From Pseudofrankia inefficax (lineage in GTDB: Bacteria; Actinomycetota; Actinomycetes; Frankiales; Frankiaceae): 64,000 nt of DNA. How positions within the stretch are numbered: the first letter of the stretch is position 1; each line of letters opens with the position of its first letter. Shown here piece after piece: positions 1-8,214 of the stretch. Made by a program: the position numbers and the translations under genes. The stretch lies in assembly GCF_000166135.1 (NCBI RefSeq), contig NC_014666.1, positions 1,550,001 to 1,614,000 of the forward strand, written 5' to 3'. The notes beneath the pieces were generated by a model. It was not told the DNA's origin, did not search any database, and worked only from the letters and a program-made list of their open reading frames with translations.

Positions 1-618
1 CAGCTCGGTCAGGAAGTCCCGCAGGCCCTCGTTCCACTCGGTCTCGGTCGGGCCGGGGGCGACGGTGTTGACGCGGATGCCGCGCCGGCCCCACTCGGCC
101 GACCAGGACGTCGTCAGCGAGTGCAGCGCCGACTTCGAGGCGCCATACAGGGCTGCCCCGTTCATGCCGATGAGGCCGTTGATCGAGCCGACGTTGACGA
201 TGACGCCGGCGCCGTGGTCGAGCATCGCCGGCACGAGCGCGGCGGCGAGCAACAGCGGTGCCTTGATGTTCGTCGCGAGGACGGTGTCGATCAGGGCGTC
301 GTCGGTCTCGACGGTCGGCCGGCCGCCGACGAGCGCGGCCGCGTTGTTCACCAGGATGTCCACCCGGCCGCCGGCCACCGCCAGCGCGTCCCGGGCCAGT
401 GCCGCGACCCCGGCGCCGTCCCGCAGGTCGCCGGCGAGGAACGTAGCCGCGCCTCCGGTCTCGGTGATCTCGGCGACGACCTTCTCGCCGGCCGCCGTCC
501 CACGCCCGGTCACCAGCACCTGGGCGCCTTCGGCCGCGTACGCGAGCGCGATCCCGCGGCCGATGCCACGGGTGGACCCCGTCACCAGCGCGGTGCGGCC
601 AGCCAGTCGTTGCGTCAC
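1..618 (-). CDS. SDR-family oxidoreductase, C-terminus cut by window edge
   Basis: NAD(P)-dependent short-chain dehydrogenase/reductase of the classical type. Reading the minus strand from the GTG at 618 gives VTQRLAGRTALVTGSTRGIG, so the cofactor glycine motif TGSTRGIG is at about residues 14-21. It is followed by NNAA and by the catalytic YGASK motif with an upstream Ser (VGSINGLIGMNGAALYGASK). The chain then runs through a typical RVNTVAPGPTET segment. About 206 residues are present and roughly 40 C-terminal residues lie outside the window. It is divergent from the TetR regulator at 703, and the two genes share an intergenic region with two copies of a palindrome, so it is probably the target of that regulator. 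The substrate cannot be read from sequence. Confidence 0.9.
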   Translation of the reverse strand, partial: MTQRLAGRTALVTGSTRGIGRGIALAYAAEGAQVLVTGRGTAAGEKVVAEITETGGAATFLAGDLRDGAGVAALARDALAVAGGRVDILVNNAAALVGGRPTVETDDALIDTVLATNIKAPLLLAAALVPAMLDHGAGVIVNVGSINGLIGMNGAALYGASKSALHSLTTSWSAEWGRRGIRVNTVAPGPTETEWNEGLRDFLTEL

Positions 619-641
619 GGCGTCTCCCTCACGTTGCTTAA

Positions 642-657
642 TGGACTCTGCGGTCCA
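642..657. promoter_or_regulatory. Candidate TetR operator, copy 1
   Basis: TGGACTCTGCGGTCCA, an inverted repeat of the form TGGACn6GTCCA. It lies between the divergent SDR and TetR genes and matches the second copy at 676. The two centres are 34 bp apart, about three helical turns. Binding by the adjacent TetR protein is inferred from position and symmetry. Confidence 0.7.
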
Positions 658-675
658 ATCCTGGCCCGCGAATAA

Positions 676-691
676 TGGACTGGCAAGTCCA
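676..691. promoter_or_regulatory. Candidate TetR operator, copy 2
   Basis: TGGACTGGCAAGTCCA, with perfect 6-bp arms TGGACT/AGTCCA around GGCA. It ends 11 bp before the TTG start of the TetR gene, so it would overlap that gene's promoter or leader and allow autoregulation together with control of the divergent SDR. Confidence 0.75.
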
Positions 692-702
692 GAACTTGTA
701 GG

Positions 703-1287
703 TTGGCTCACGTGAGCCGCCCACTCACCGCGAAGGGTGCAGCCACCCGCGAGCGGATCGTCTCGGCCGCCGCCACGCTCGTCCGTGCCCAGGGGGCGCA
801 GAACACCGGGCTCGACGACATCAGGGCGTCCACCGCGACCAGCAAGAGCCAGCTGTTCCACTACTTCCCGGGCGGTCGGGCCGACCTGCTCTACGCGGTC
901 GCGGTCCACGAGGCGGCCCTGGTGATCGCCGACCAGCAGCCGGAGCTGGACCGGCTCGGGCCGCCGCCGAGCTGGCGGGCCTGGCGCGAGACCGTCGTGC
1001 GCAAGTACCGGGAGCAGGGACGGCAGTGCCCGCTGCGCTCGCTCACCAGCCAGCTCGCCGACTCCGACCCCCGGGTCGGGCCGCTGGTCGCGTCGATGGT
1101 GTCGGACTGGCACGCCTTGCTGCTGGCCGGAACCACCCGTGCCGGGGCCACGGCGCCGGACGCGCTGGCGACGTCCGTGCTCGCCGCGGTCCAGGGCGGC
1201 GCGGGCCTGCTCATCGCGACCGGCGAGCTCGGCTACCTGGAGACGGCCGTCGACCTCGCGATCGCGCCGCTGGTCGCGGCGGCCTGA
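703..1287 (+). CDS. TetR/AcrR-family transcriptional regulator
   Basis: DNA-binding repressor with an N-terminal TetR helix-turn-helix at about residues 10-58 (TRERIVSAAATLV, then TSKSQLFHYFPGGRADLL). The PGG after the recognition helix and the C-terminal half resemble the LmrA/YxaF branch of the family; that placement is from memory of the family. Length 194 aa is typical. The reading frame opens with TTG at 703; a GTG at 712 (VSRPLTAKG) is an equally reasonable start. It is divergent from the SDR at 618, with two matching palindromes between the genes, so autorepression plus SDR control is likely. The ligand is unknown. Confidence 0.9.
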   Translation: MAHVSRPLTAKGAATRERIVSAAATLVRAQGAQNTGLDDIRASTATSKSQLFHYFPGGRADLLYAVAVHEAALVIADQQPELDRLGPPPSWRAWRETVVRKYREQGRQCPLRSLTSQLADSDPRVGPLVASMVSDWHALLLAGTTRAGATAPDALATSVLAAVQGGAGLLIATGELGYLETAVDLAIAPLVAAA

Positions 1288-1301
1288 GTCTCCGGCCGGC
1301 T

Positions 1302-1326
1302 CGCGCGACGGCCTGGCTGTCGCGCG
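1302..1326. terminator. Hairpin between convergent TetR and NUDIX genes
   Basis: Arms CGCGCGAC and GTCGCGCG around a 9-nt loop, flanked by further partly complementary CCGG blocks. It sits in the 44-bp gap between two convergent stop codons and probably serves both strands. There is no U tract, as is common in actinobacteria. Confidence 0.6.
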
Positions 1327-1331
1327 GCCGG

Positions 1332-1841
1332 TCAGGCCTGCTGGGTCTCGCCGGGCGGGTTCAGTAGCCCGAGCAGGCGGTCGAGGAACGTGACCTGGCC
1401 GCGGACGAGCTTGGTCCGGGCGGTCGCCACGTCGAACCAGGCGACCCGGTCGATCTCGGGGAAGGCCTGGACCCGGCCCGAGCCGCGCGGCCATTCCAGC
1501 TCGAAGGTGTTGCTGACGGCCGTCGCCGGGTCGAACTCGCCGCGCAGCGCGTACGCCGTCACGATCTTGCCGGTGGACTGGCGGGCCTCGCCGAGCTCCA
1601 GCCACGCACCCGCCGGTGGCGGCGAGCCGAGCTCCTCGGCGAACTCCCGCGCGGCGGCCAGCCGCAGGTCCTCGCCGGGCTCGGTCTCGCCCTTCGGGAT
1701 CGACCAGGCCCCCGCGTCCTTCCGCGCCCAGAACGGCCCACCCATATGGCCGATCAGCACTTCCGGGCCGTCCTCGACAACCCGGAACAGCAGCAGCCCG
1801 GCGCTGACCACCCGACCGCCGCCGGCCCGACCCCCGCTCAC
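1332..1841 (-). CDS. NUDIX hydrolase
   Basis: Pyrophosphohydrolase acting on a nucleoside diphosphate linked to another group; the exact substrate is unknown. A complete NUDIX box GETEPGEDLRLAAAREFAEELG is at residues 51-72, with the REFAEE metal-binding glutamates intact. The preceding GAWSIPKGE strand is typical of stand-alone NUDIX proteins that clean up damaged or signalling nucleotides. 169 aa is a normal length. Its GTG start overlaps the stop codon of the upstream FAD oxidoreductase gene by 4 nt (GTGA), so the two are probably translationally coupled. The pairing with a redox enzyme may suggest a shared role in oxidative-damage handling, but that is inference. Confidence 0.9.
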   Translation of the reverse strand: MSGGRAGGGRVVSAGLLLFRVVEDGPEVLIGHMGGPFWARKDAGAWSIPKGETEPGEDLRLAAAREFAEELGSPPPAGAWLELGEARQSTGKIVTAYALRGEFDPATAVSNTFELEWPRGSGRVQAFPEIDRVAWFDVATARTKLVRGQVTFLDRLLGLLNPPGETQQA

Positions 1842-3373
1842 AGGCCGTAGGTCTCCAACAGGCGAAGCCAGACCTCGCTGACCGTGGGGAACGAGGGGAC
1901 GGCGTGCCAGAGCCGCTCCAGCGGCACCTCGCCCACGATCGCGATCGTCGCCGAGTGCAGGAGCTCCTGGACGTCCTGACCGGTGAAGGTGGCGCCGACG
2001 AGCACGCGGCGTTCCTCGTCGACGACCAGCTGGGAAGTGCCGACCAGGCCGACGCCCCGGACCGAGGAACCGGCGACGCCGCTGGTCGGCACCGAGACGG
2101 CCCGGACCGGCAGGCCGGCCTCGCGGGCGGCCTGCTCGGTCAGCCCGACGGCCGCGACCTGCGGGTCGGTGAACGTGACGCGGGGGATGAGGCGCTCGCC
2201 CGCGACCTCGACGGGTACGGCGCCCGCCGCGTCCCGGCGGCCGGCGACGAGGTCGGCGACCAGCCGGCCCTGGTACTTGCCCATATGAGTCAGCAGAGCC
2301 CGGCCGTTCACGTCGCCGATCGCGTAGAGCCAGCCGTCGCCGTCCGCCTCCCCCGAGCCGCCGGTTGCCGGCGTCGCGCCCACCGCGCGCAGGCTGCTGT
2401 CGACCGTGACCGGGCGGCCGGGGGTCAGGCCGACGGTCTCCAGTCCCAGGTCCTCGGTGGCGGGCCGGCGGCCGACGGCGACCAGGATCTCGTCGGCCGT
2501 CAGCTCGTCGCCGTTGTCCAGGGTCACCACGACGGGCGGCCGCCGGCGCTCGCTCGACGCGGGCCCCGGCGCGGCCCCGTCGTCGCCGCGCCGGACGGCG
2601 GTGACGCGGCAGCCGGTGCGCACGGCGATGCCCTCGGCCTCGAACGCGGCGCCGACCTCGTCACCGGCGAACGGCTCCTCCCGGGCGAGCAGCCGGGGCT
2701 GGCCCTCGATGATGGTCACCTCGGCCGTACCGAGCCGGCGGAACCCCTGAGCGAGCTCGGTACCGACCGCCCCGCCGCCCAGCACCACCAGCCGGCGCGG
2801 AACGAGGGTCGCCCCGGTGGCGCTCCGGTTGTCCCACGGCTCCACGTCGGCGAGGCCCGGAATCGGCGGCATGAACGCCTTCGTCCCGGTCGCCAGCACG
2901 ACCGCCTTGCGGGCCGCCAGCCGCCGGGTCGTCCCGGCCGGCGTCCCCGCGTCCGGCTGGATCGCGTCGGCGGTGTCGACGTCCACCCGCAGCGGGCCGG
3001 CCAGCCGGCCGCGGCCCCGCACCAGCGTGACCCCGCGGTCGAGCAGCCACGGCACCGCGCCCTCGTCCGAGTAGCCGCCGACCATCTCGTCCCGCCTGGC
3101 GAACGCGGCCGGGGTGTCGATCTCGCCGGTCACGGCGCTCGCGGCGCCGGGCACCCGGCGCGCCGCCGCGATGACGTCTCCCGGCCGCAGCAGCGTCTTG
3201 CTCGGGATGCACCCCCAGTAGGAGCACTCGCCGCCGACGCGCTCCCGCTCGACGACGGCCACCGACAGCCCGGCCTCGGCCGCGCGGCCGGCGACCACCT
3301 CACCCGCCGGCCCGGCCCCGATCACGACGACGTCGAAGACCTCCGGGCCTGGCCCGTTCGCGACTGCGCTCAT
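1838..3373 (-). CDS. FAD-dependent pyridine nucleotide-disulfide oxidoreductase
   Basis: Class I flavoprotein disulfide reductase, of the dihydrolipoamide dehydrogenase/mercuric reductase type. An N-terminal FAD-binding GAGPAG is near residue 20. The redox-active disulfide sits in GGECSYWGCIPSK (Cys50 and Cys55). A second dinucleotide motif VLGGGAVGTELAQ marks the NAD(P)H site. The C-terminal dimerisation domain ends with HAVPSFPTVSE, matching the His-Pro-Ser-Glu region that supplies the active-site base. The 511-aa length is slightly long because of low-complexity insertions. It lacks the extra N-terminal HMA domain or C-terminal Cys pair expected of a true mercuric reductase. It has no E2/E3 neighbours, so it is unlikely to be the pyruvate dehydrogenase E3. 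The substrate disulfide is unknown. Confidence 0.88.
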   Translation of the reverse strand: MSAVANGPGPEVFDVVVIGAGPAGEVVAGRAAEAGLSVAVVERERVGGECSYWGCIPSKTLLRPGDVIAAARRVPGAASAVTGEIDTPAAFARRDEMVGGYSDEGAVPWLLDRGVTLVRGRGRLAGPLRVDVDTADAIQPDAGTPAGTTRRLAARKAVVLATGTKAFMPPIPGLADVEPWDNRSATGATLVPRRLVVLGGGAVGTELAQGFRRLGTAEVTIIEGQPRLLAREEPFAGDEVGAAFEAEGIAVRTGCRVTAVRRGDDGAAPGPASSERRRPPVVVTLDNGDELTADEILVAVGRRPATEDLGLETVGLTPGRPVTVDSSLRAVGATPATGGSGEADGDGWLYAIGDVNGRALLTHMGKYQGRLVADLVAGRRDAAGAVPVEVAGERLIPRVTFTDPQVAAVGLTEQAAREAGLPVRAVSVPTSGVAGSSVRGVGLVGTSQLVVDEERRVLVGATFTGQDVQELLHSATIAIVGEVPLERLWHAVPSFPTVSEVWLRLLETYGL

Positions 3374-3509
3374 GTCACCCCGTTCGCCCTGGCTGTTGCC
3401 GAGATCGACCGTTCCACGACCGTGACCGTAAGGCCTGGGCGCCCCGCGGCGGCGCAGGCTGCCCGGGGCCTCGTCAGGTGGCGCGACGACCGTCCGGCTG
3501 GCCGCCCGG

Positions 3510-5570
3510 TCAGGAGGCCAGGTCGGTCATGGTGCCCGGTGCGGCGCCGTCGGGGTGGGACGGGCCGGTGCCGCCGTTGCTGGACACCCGGCTGATCGAG
3601 CTGACGACGGCGCGGCGGGCGGCGCGCAGGCTCGCCGCGGCGGTGGCCGCCGCCGAGGTCGCGGCCGACGCGACGGTGACCCCGGTGATCGGGACCGTCT
3701 CGTCCAGGTCCACCTCCGCGGGAACGGGGGGCGTCGGCTGCGGGCGGGCGGTGGCGCGCACGGACGGCAGCCGGCGGGCGTCCGGCGCCGCGCGGCGGGC
3801 GACGTCGGCCGTGGCGTCGTCGGGCGTCTCCTGGGACGCGCGCTCGGCGGCGACGCGGGCCTCGTACAGGTCGATCTCGGCGCGGGTCCGCGTCTCGTCC
3901 CACCCGAGCACCGGGGCGACCAGCGCCGCGACCGGCCCGGCGGCGGCCAGGCCCCGGTCCGCGGCCTCGAAGGAGATGCGGGTGCGGCGGGTCAGCACGT
4001 CCTCCAGCCGCAGCGCGCCCTCATGCGTCACCGCGTACAGCGCCTCGACGGCGAGATACGCCTCCGCGCCGGGCAGCGCCGCGCCCAGGCTCGGGTCCGC
4101 GACGACCAGGTCGACGAGTTCCTCGGTCAGCGTCCCGTACCGGCGTAGCAGGTGCTCGATCCGGGCGACGTGCAGGCCGGCGCGCTCGGCGAGCCGCTCG
4201 CGGGCGTTCCACAGCGCCTGGTACCCGTCGGCTCCGAGCAGCGGGGTCTTGTCGGTGCACGACGGCGGTACCACCCTGGTCAGCCCGGCGGCCGCCGCGT
4301 CCACCGCGTCCTCGGCCATCACCCGGTAGGTCGTGTACTTCCCGCCGGCGACCGTGGTGAGTCCCGGCGCGGCGGCGAGGACGGCGTGCTCGCGGGACAG
4401 CTGCGCCGTGTCCTCGGACTCGCCGGCCAGCAGCGGGCGCAGGCCGGCGTAGACCCCGACGATGTCGTCCCGGGTGAGCGGGCTGCGCAGCACCCGGTTG
4501 AGCTGGTCGAGCAGATAGTCGATGTCGGCCCGGGTCGCCGCCGGGTGGGCGAGGTCGAGCTCCCAGTCGGTGTCGGTGGTACCGATGATCCAGTGGGTGC
4601 CCCAGGGGATGACGAACAGCACGCTGCGCTCGGTGCGCAGGATCAGCCCGGTGGTGCCCTGCAGCCGGTCGCGCGGGACGACCAGATGGACGCCCTTCGA
4701 CGCCCGCACGGAGACGGGCCCCCGGGCGCCGCCGAGCAGCGCGTGCAGGTCGTCGGTCCACACCCCGGTGGCGCCGATCGTCTGGCGGGCCCGGACCCGG
4801 ATCTCGGCCCCGCCGGGCGACTCCAGGTCGCGCACGACCGCGCCGGTCACCCGGTCCTCCTCCCGCAGCAGCCCGACGACCGGAGCGGACGTCACGACCG
4901 CGGCGCCGTACCTGGCCGCGGTGCGGGCGACGAACATCGTGTGCCGGGCGTCGTCGACCTGCCCGTCCCAGTACTGGATCGCGCCGACGAGGGCGTCGGG
5001 CCGCAGCGCCGGGAACTCGCGCAGCGCCGCCTTGCGGGTCAGATGCCGGTGCAGCGGCAGACCGCCGGAGTGCTGTGTGCCGGGAGCTGGGCTGATCCGG
5101 GCCAGGCCCTGGCCCAGGGTGTCGTAGAGCAGCACGCCGCTGCCGATGTAGGCCCGCTCCCAGCCGTGGTGCGTCAACGGCAGCAGGAACGGCACCGGGC
5201 GGACCAGGTGCGGGGCCAGCGTCTCGAGCAGCAGGGTCCGCTCCCGCAGCGCCTCGCGGACCAGCGCGCCGTTGAGCTGCTCCAGGTAACGCAGCCCGCC
5301 GTGTATCAGCTTGCTGGACCGGCTGGACGTGCCCGCCGCGAGGTCGCGGGCCTCGACGAGGGCGACGGACAGGCCGCGGGCCGCCGCGTCCAGCGCGGTG
5401 CCGGCGCCGGTGACGCCGCCGCCGATGACGAGCACGTCGAACGTCTCGGTGGCGAGGCGCCGCAGTGCCTCGGCGCGCTGCGCCGGCCCGAGGCGGCCGC
5501 CGGCCGTGGCGATCGGCGGGACGGCGGCGGCGTCGGGGACGAAGCCGTCCGAAGGGTCCGTGCCGGGCAT
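3510..5570 (-). CDS. glpD: Aerobic glycerol-3-phosphate dehydrogenase with long C-terminal tail
   Basis: FAD enzyme that oxidises sn-glycerol-3-phosphate to dihydroxyacetone phosphate and passes electrons to the quinone pool at the membrane. FAD motif DVLVIGGGVTGAGTALDAAARG begins near residue 45. It is followed by the GlpD signature SSRSSKLIHGGLRYLEQ, and the DAO fold continues to about residue 420 before the GlpD C-terminal helical domain. Start chosen at the ATG preceded by a strong AGGAGG site. The family is usually about 560-580 aa; here roughly 100 extra residues rich in Ala, Arg, Thr and Pro follow the conserved fold and look disordered. No glycerol kinase or facilitator gene is adjacent. 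Confidence 0.92.
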   Translation of the reverse strand: MPGTDPSDGFVPDAAAVPPIATAGGRLGPAQRAEALRRLATETFDVLVIGGGVTGAGTALDAAARGLSVALVEARDLAAGTSSRSSKLIHGGLRYLEQLNGALVREALRERTLLLETLAPHLVRPVPFLLPLTHHGWERAYIGSGVLLYDTLGQGLARISPAPGTQHSGGLPLHRHLTRKAALREFPALRPDALVGAIQYWDGQVDDARHTMFVARTAARYGAAVVTSAPVVGLLREEDRVTGAVVRDLESPGGAEIRVRARQTIGATGVWTDDLHALLGGARGPVSVRASKGVHLVVPRDRLQGTTGLILRTERSVLFVIPWGTHWIIGTTDTDWELDLAHPAATRADIDYLLDQLNRVLRSPLTRDDIVGVYAGLRPLLAGESEDTAQLSREHAVLAAAPGLTTVAGGKYTTYRVMAEDAVDAAAAGLTRVVPPSCTDKTPLLGADGYQALWNARERLAERAGLHVARIEHLLRRYGTLTEELVDLVVADPSLGAALPGAEAYLAVEALYAVTHEGALRLEDVLTRRTRISFEAADRGLAAAGPVAALVAPVLGWDETRTRAEIDLYEARVAAERASQETPDDATADVARRAAPDARRLPSVRATARPQPTPPVPAEVDLDETVPITGVTVASAATSAAATAAASLRAARRAVVSSISRVSSNGGTGPSHPDGAAPGTMTDLAS

Positions 5571-5902
5571 CGGGGGTACCTCCTACGGATACCTGTGCGA
5601 CCGAGAGCGGGTTCGGGGCGTGGTCCCCGTCAGCCACCATCGTGCCGGGCGGGTGCGACAACCGCCCCCGAGGCGGATCGGAGACGCGGTGATGTACGCC
5701 GCTGTTGGGCTGGTGTCCCGGACCTGGTAACCAACCGGCCGACCCGATCCCTTCAGCGCCTGCATCGTGCGCCCTTCCGGTGGATGATCGCGGTGTCGGC
5801 CAGCCAGCCGTCGCGTCATCTGTTACTTATGGGTAACCTATGACCCGCCGGCCGACGCCCCGGCACCGCCCGGCGGTGCCGCGCACCCGGGAGCGAGCAC
5901 CC
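5571..5902. other. Divergent intergenic region, glpD / acyl-CoA dehydrogenase
   Basis: 332 bp without a convincing gene. It must hold the promoters of glpD (leftward) and of the acyl-CoA dehydrogenase pair (rightward). It contains a GTTAC/GTAAC inverted repeat at 5822-5837 and two copies of GGTAACC (5726-5732 and 5832-5838). Confidence 0.6.
5822..5837. promoter_or_regulatory. Inverted repeat upstream of acyl-CoA dehydrogenase genes
   Basis: GTTACTTATGGGTAAC: 5-bp arms GTTAC/GTAAC separated by 6 bp, centred about 70 bp upstream of the chosen ATG. The AT-rich spacing and position fit an operator or promoter-overlapping site. No cognate regulator gene is adjacent. Confidence 0.4.
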
Positions 5903-7075
5903 ATGGATCTGACGTTCACCCCGCAGGAGGAGCAGTTCCGTTCGGAGCTGCGGAGCTGGCTCGACGCCAACATCCCCCAGGAGTGGCGCGAACCCGTCTT
6001 CTGGGAGCGGATCCCCGCGGACGAGGGCTTCGAGCTGCGCCGTGACTGGGAGCGGCGCAAGGCCGCGGCCGGGTTCGCCGGGATCGCCTGGCCCACCGAG
6101 TACGGCGGCCGCGGTGGCACGCCCGGCATGAAGGCGATCTACGACGAGGAGATGGCGCTCGCCAGCGCCCCCGAGTCGGCCAACGCGCTGGGCCTGACGT
6201 TCCTCGCGCCGACGGTCATGGCGATCGGCACCGAGGAGCAGAAGCGGGACATCATCGGCCCGATGCTGCGCAACGAGGTGATCTGGTGCCAGGGCTTCTC
6301 CGAGCCGGGCGCCGGCTCGGACCTCGCCGCGCTGCGCACCTCCGGCCGGCTGGAGGGCGACGAGTTCGTCGTCAACGGCCAGAAGATCTGGACCACCAAC
6401 GCGATGCACGGCGACAAGCTGTTCACCCTGGTGCGGACCGAGCCCGGTAGCCAGTCCCACCGCGGCATCTCGATGCTGCTCATCGACATGCACCAGGAGG
6501 GCGTCGAGGCTCGCCCGCTCAAGCAGATCAGCGGGGCATCCGAGTTCGGCGAGGTGTTCTTCACCGACGCCCGGGTCAAGGTGTCCGACTGCGTCGGCGG
6601 CGTCGGCAACGGCTGGAAGACCGCGATGATGCTGCTCTCCTTCGAGCGCGGCGCCTCCGGCATCTCCCAGTACGCGAACTACCGGCGCGGCTACGACCAG
6701 ATCGTCGCCGCCGCCCGCGTGCTCGGCCGGGACACCGACCCGACGCTGCGCCGTGAGCTCGCCAGCCGGCTCGTCGAGCTGGAGTGCCTGCGCTACCACG
6801 CCATGCACGTGCTCACCCAGGTCGAGCAGGGCCACGACCTCGGCTCCGAGTCCTCGATCACCAAGCTGCAGTGGTCGGAGACCTACCAGAAGCTGTTCGA
6901 GACGTTCGACCATCTGCTCGGCGTCGACGGCGTCCTCACCTCGCCGGTCGAGGGCCTGGACCTCAGCGCCCTGCAGCACGAGGCGTTCTGGACCCGGTCG
7001 GTGACGATCTGGGGTGGCTCGTCGCAGGTGCAGCGCAACATCGTCGCCGAGCGCGTGCTCGGCCTGCCGCGGTAA
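5903..7075 (+). CDS. Acyl-CoA dehydrogenase, large (alpha-type) subunit
   Basis: FAD-dependent alpha,beta-dehydrogenation of an acyl-CoA thioester. The chosen ATG (MDLTFTPQEEQF, preceded by GGAGCGAG) gives 390 aa, the usual family length; an upstream in-frame ATG would add a non-conserved tail. FAD/substrate motifs are intact (WCQGFSEPGAGSDLA, GQKIWTT, and C-terminal QRNIVAERVLGLPR). At the position where medium-chain enzymes have the catalytic Glu (YEGT) this protein has WGGS, so the base must sit elsewhere, as in the alpha subunits of actinobacterial alpha2beta2 FadE enzymes. The second gene, 14 nt downstream, encodes a beta-type partner. The two probably form a heterotetramer for a bulky or branched acyl-CoA. 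Confidence 0.85.
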   Translation: MDLTFTPQEEQFRSELRSWLDANIPQEWREPVFWERIPADEGFELRRDWERRKAAAGFAGIAWPTEYGGRGGTPGMKAIYDEEMALASAPESANALGLTFLAPTVMAIGTEEQKRDIIGPMLRNEVIWCQGFSEPGAGSDLAALRTSGRLEGDEFVVNGQKIWTTNAMHGDKLFTLVRTEPGSQSHRGISMLLIDMHQEGVEARPLKQISGASEFGEVFFTDARVKVSDCVGGVGNGWKTAMMLLSFERGASGISQYANYRRGYDQIVAAARVLGRDTDPTLRRELASRLVELECLRYHAMHVLTQVEQGHDLGSESSITKLQWSETYQKLFETFDHLLGVDGVLTSPVEGLDLSALQHEAFWTRSVTIWGGSSQVQRNIVAERVLGLPR

Positions 7076-7089
7076 GGGGACGAGGCACA

Positions 7090-8196
7090 GTGTTCTTCGC
7101 GCTGACCGATGAGCAGCGGGCGCTCGCCGAGACCGTCCGCGACTATCTCGCGGACCGGTTCGACCTGACCGCCGTCCGGGCCGTCTTCGAGGACACCGCC
7201 GGTGACGGTCACCCGGCCGACCTGTGGAAGGCGTTCGGCGAGCAGGGCTGGCTCGCGGTGCTCGTGCCCGAGGAGAACGACGGGCTCGGCCTCGGCCTGC
7301 TGGACGCGCAGGTCATCGCCCGCGCGCTCGGGGCCGGCGCGGTGCCCGGGCCGTGGCTGGCGACCGTGCTCGCCGGCGAGGCGGTCCGGCTCGCGGGCTC
7401 CGCCGAGCAGCGTGCCGCCGTGCTCGGCCCGCTCGCCGCCGGCGAGCTGGTCGCGACGGTCGCGCTGCGCGCTCCCGGCAAGGCGTTCGACGTGTCCGGG
7501 GTGGGCGTCACCGCCGACGCCGACGGGCGGCTGACCGGGACGGCGTCGCCGGTCGAGTACCCGGCGGTCGCGCGCCTCGCCGTCGTCGCGGCCACCGAGC
7601 CCGACGGCGGGATCGGCCTCTACCTCGTCGAACCGACCGCCCCGGGGGTCACGGTCGCCCCGCACACCAGCTACGACGCCACGACGAGGCTCGGCGGCCT
7701 TACGTTCGCCGGCGCCGCCGGCGAGCGGCTGGCGGGCTCCAGCGGCGACGTGCTCGCCGACCTGAACCGGCGCGGCGCGGTGCTCACCGCCGCCGACCTC
7801 GTCGGCTCCGCGCGGGCCGCGATCACCCGGACCGTCGAGTACGACAAGACCCGGGTCCAGTTCGGCAAGGCGGTCGGCAGCTTCCAGGCGATCAAGCACA
7901 CCCTCGCCGACCTGCACGTCGCGGTCCTGATGGCCGAGCACGCCGCGCTGTACGCCGCGCACGCGCTCGACGAGGCCCTGCCCGACGCCGAGCTCGCCGT
8001 CGCGGTCGCCAAGGCCAAGGCCAACGACGCCGCGACCGCCGCGACCGGCGCGATGATCCAGTACCACGGGGGCATCGGCTTCACCTGGGAGCACGAGGCC
8101 CACTTCTTCTACAAGCGGGCCAAGCGCCTCGTCGGCACCTTCGGCGACTCCGCCCAGCACCTGGACCGCGTCGCCGCGCTCAGCCTCGACAACTGA
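7090..8196 (+). CDS. Acyl-CoA dehydrogenase, small (beta-type) subunit
   Basis: Second acyl-CoA dehydrogenase in the operon, 368 aa from GTG (VFFALTDEQRALAETVRDYL), starting 14 nt after the upstream stop behind AAGGGGACGAGG. It has the N-terminal helical domain, a short and divergent beta-barrel domain, and the C-terminal helical motif RVQFGKAVGSFQAIKHTLAD, with GGIGFTWEHEAHFFYKRAKRL near the end. The poorly conserved middle domain is typical of beta chains in two-gene FadE pairs such as FadE26-FadE27 or FadE28-FadE29 of steroid catabolism. Formation of a heteromer is inferred from the adjacency and the subunit types. Confidence 0.85.
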   Translation: MFFALTDEQRALAETVRDYLADRFDLTAVRAVFEDTAGDGHPADLWKAFGEQGWLAVLVPEENDGLGLGLLDAQVIARALGAGAVPGPWLATVLAGEAVRLAGSAEQRAAVLGPLAAGELVATVALRAPGKAFDVSGVGVTADADGRLTGTASPVEYPAVARLAVVAATEPDGGIGLYLVEPTAPGVTVAPHTSYDATTRLGGLTFAGAAGERLAGSSGDVLADLNRRGAVLTAADLVGSARAAITRTVEYDKTRVQFGKAVGSFQAIKHTLADLHVAVLMAEHAALYAAHALDEALPDAELAVAVAKAKANDAATAATGAMIQYHGGIGFTWEHEAHFFYKRAKRLVGTFGDSAQHLDRVAALSLDN

Positions 8197-8214
8197 GGAC
8201 CCTGGCCCGCGGGG

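Noticed and set aside
1838-3373. Mercuric reductase or pyruvate dehydrogenase E3
   Set aside because: It lacks the HMA domain and C-terminal vicinal Cys pair of MerA, and no mer or E1/E2 genes are nearby. Only the family-level call is kept.
1904-3595. Long forward reading frame opposite the FAD oxidoreductase
   Set aside because: It is a mirror of a well-conserved flavoprotein gene; in GC-rich DNA antisense frames are open by codon bias. The product has no recognisable domain.
4021-5661. Second long minus-strand frame overlapping glpD
   Set aside because: Arg/Pro/Gly-rich shadow of glpD in another frame with no family motifs.
5603-5819. Short frames in the glpD/acyl-CoA dehydrogenase intergenic region
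   Set aside because: No ribosome sites or similarity; the region is better explained as promoters and inverted repeats.
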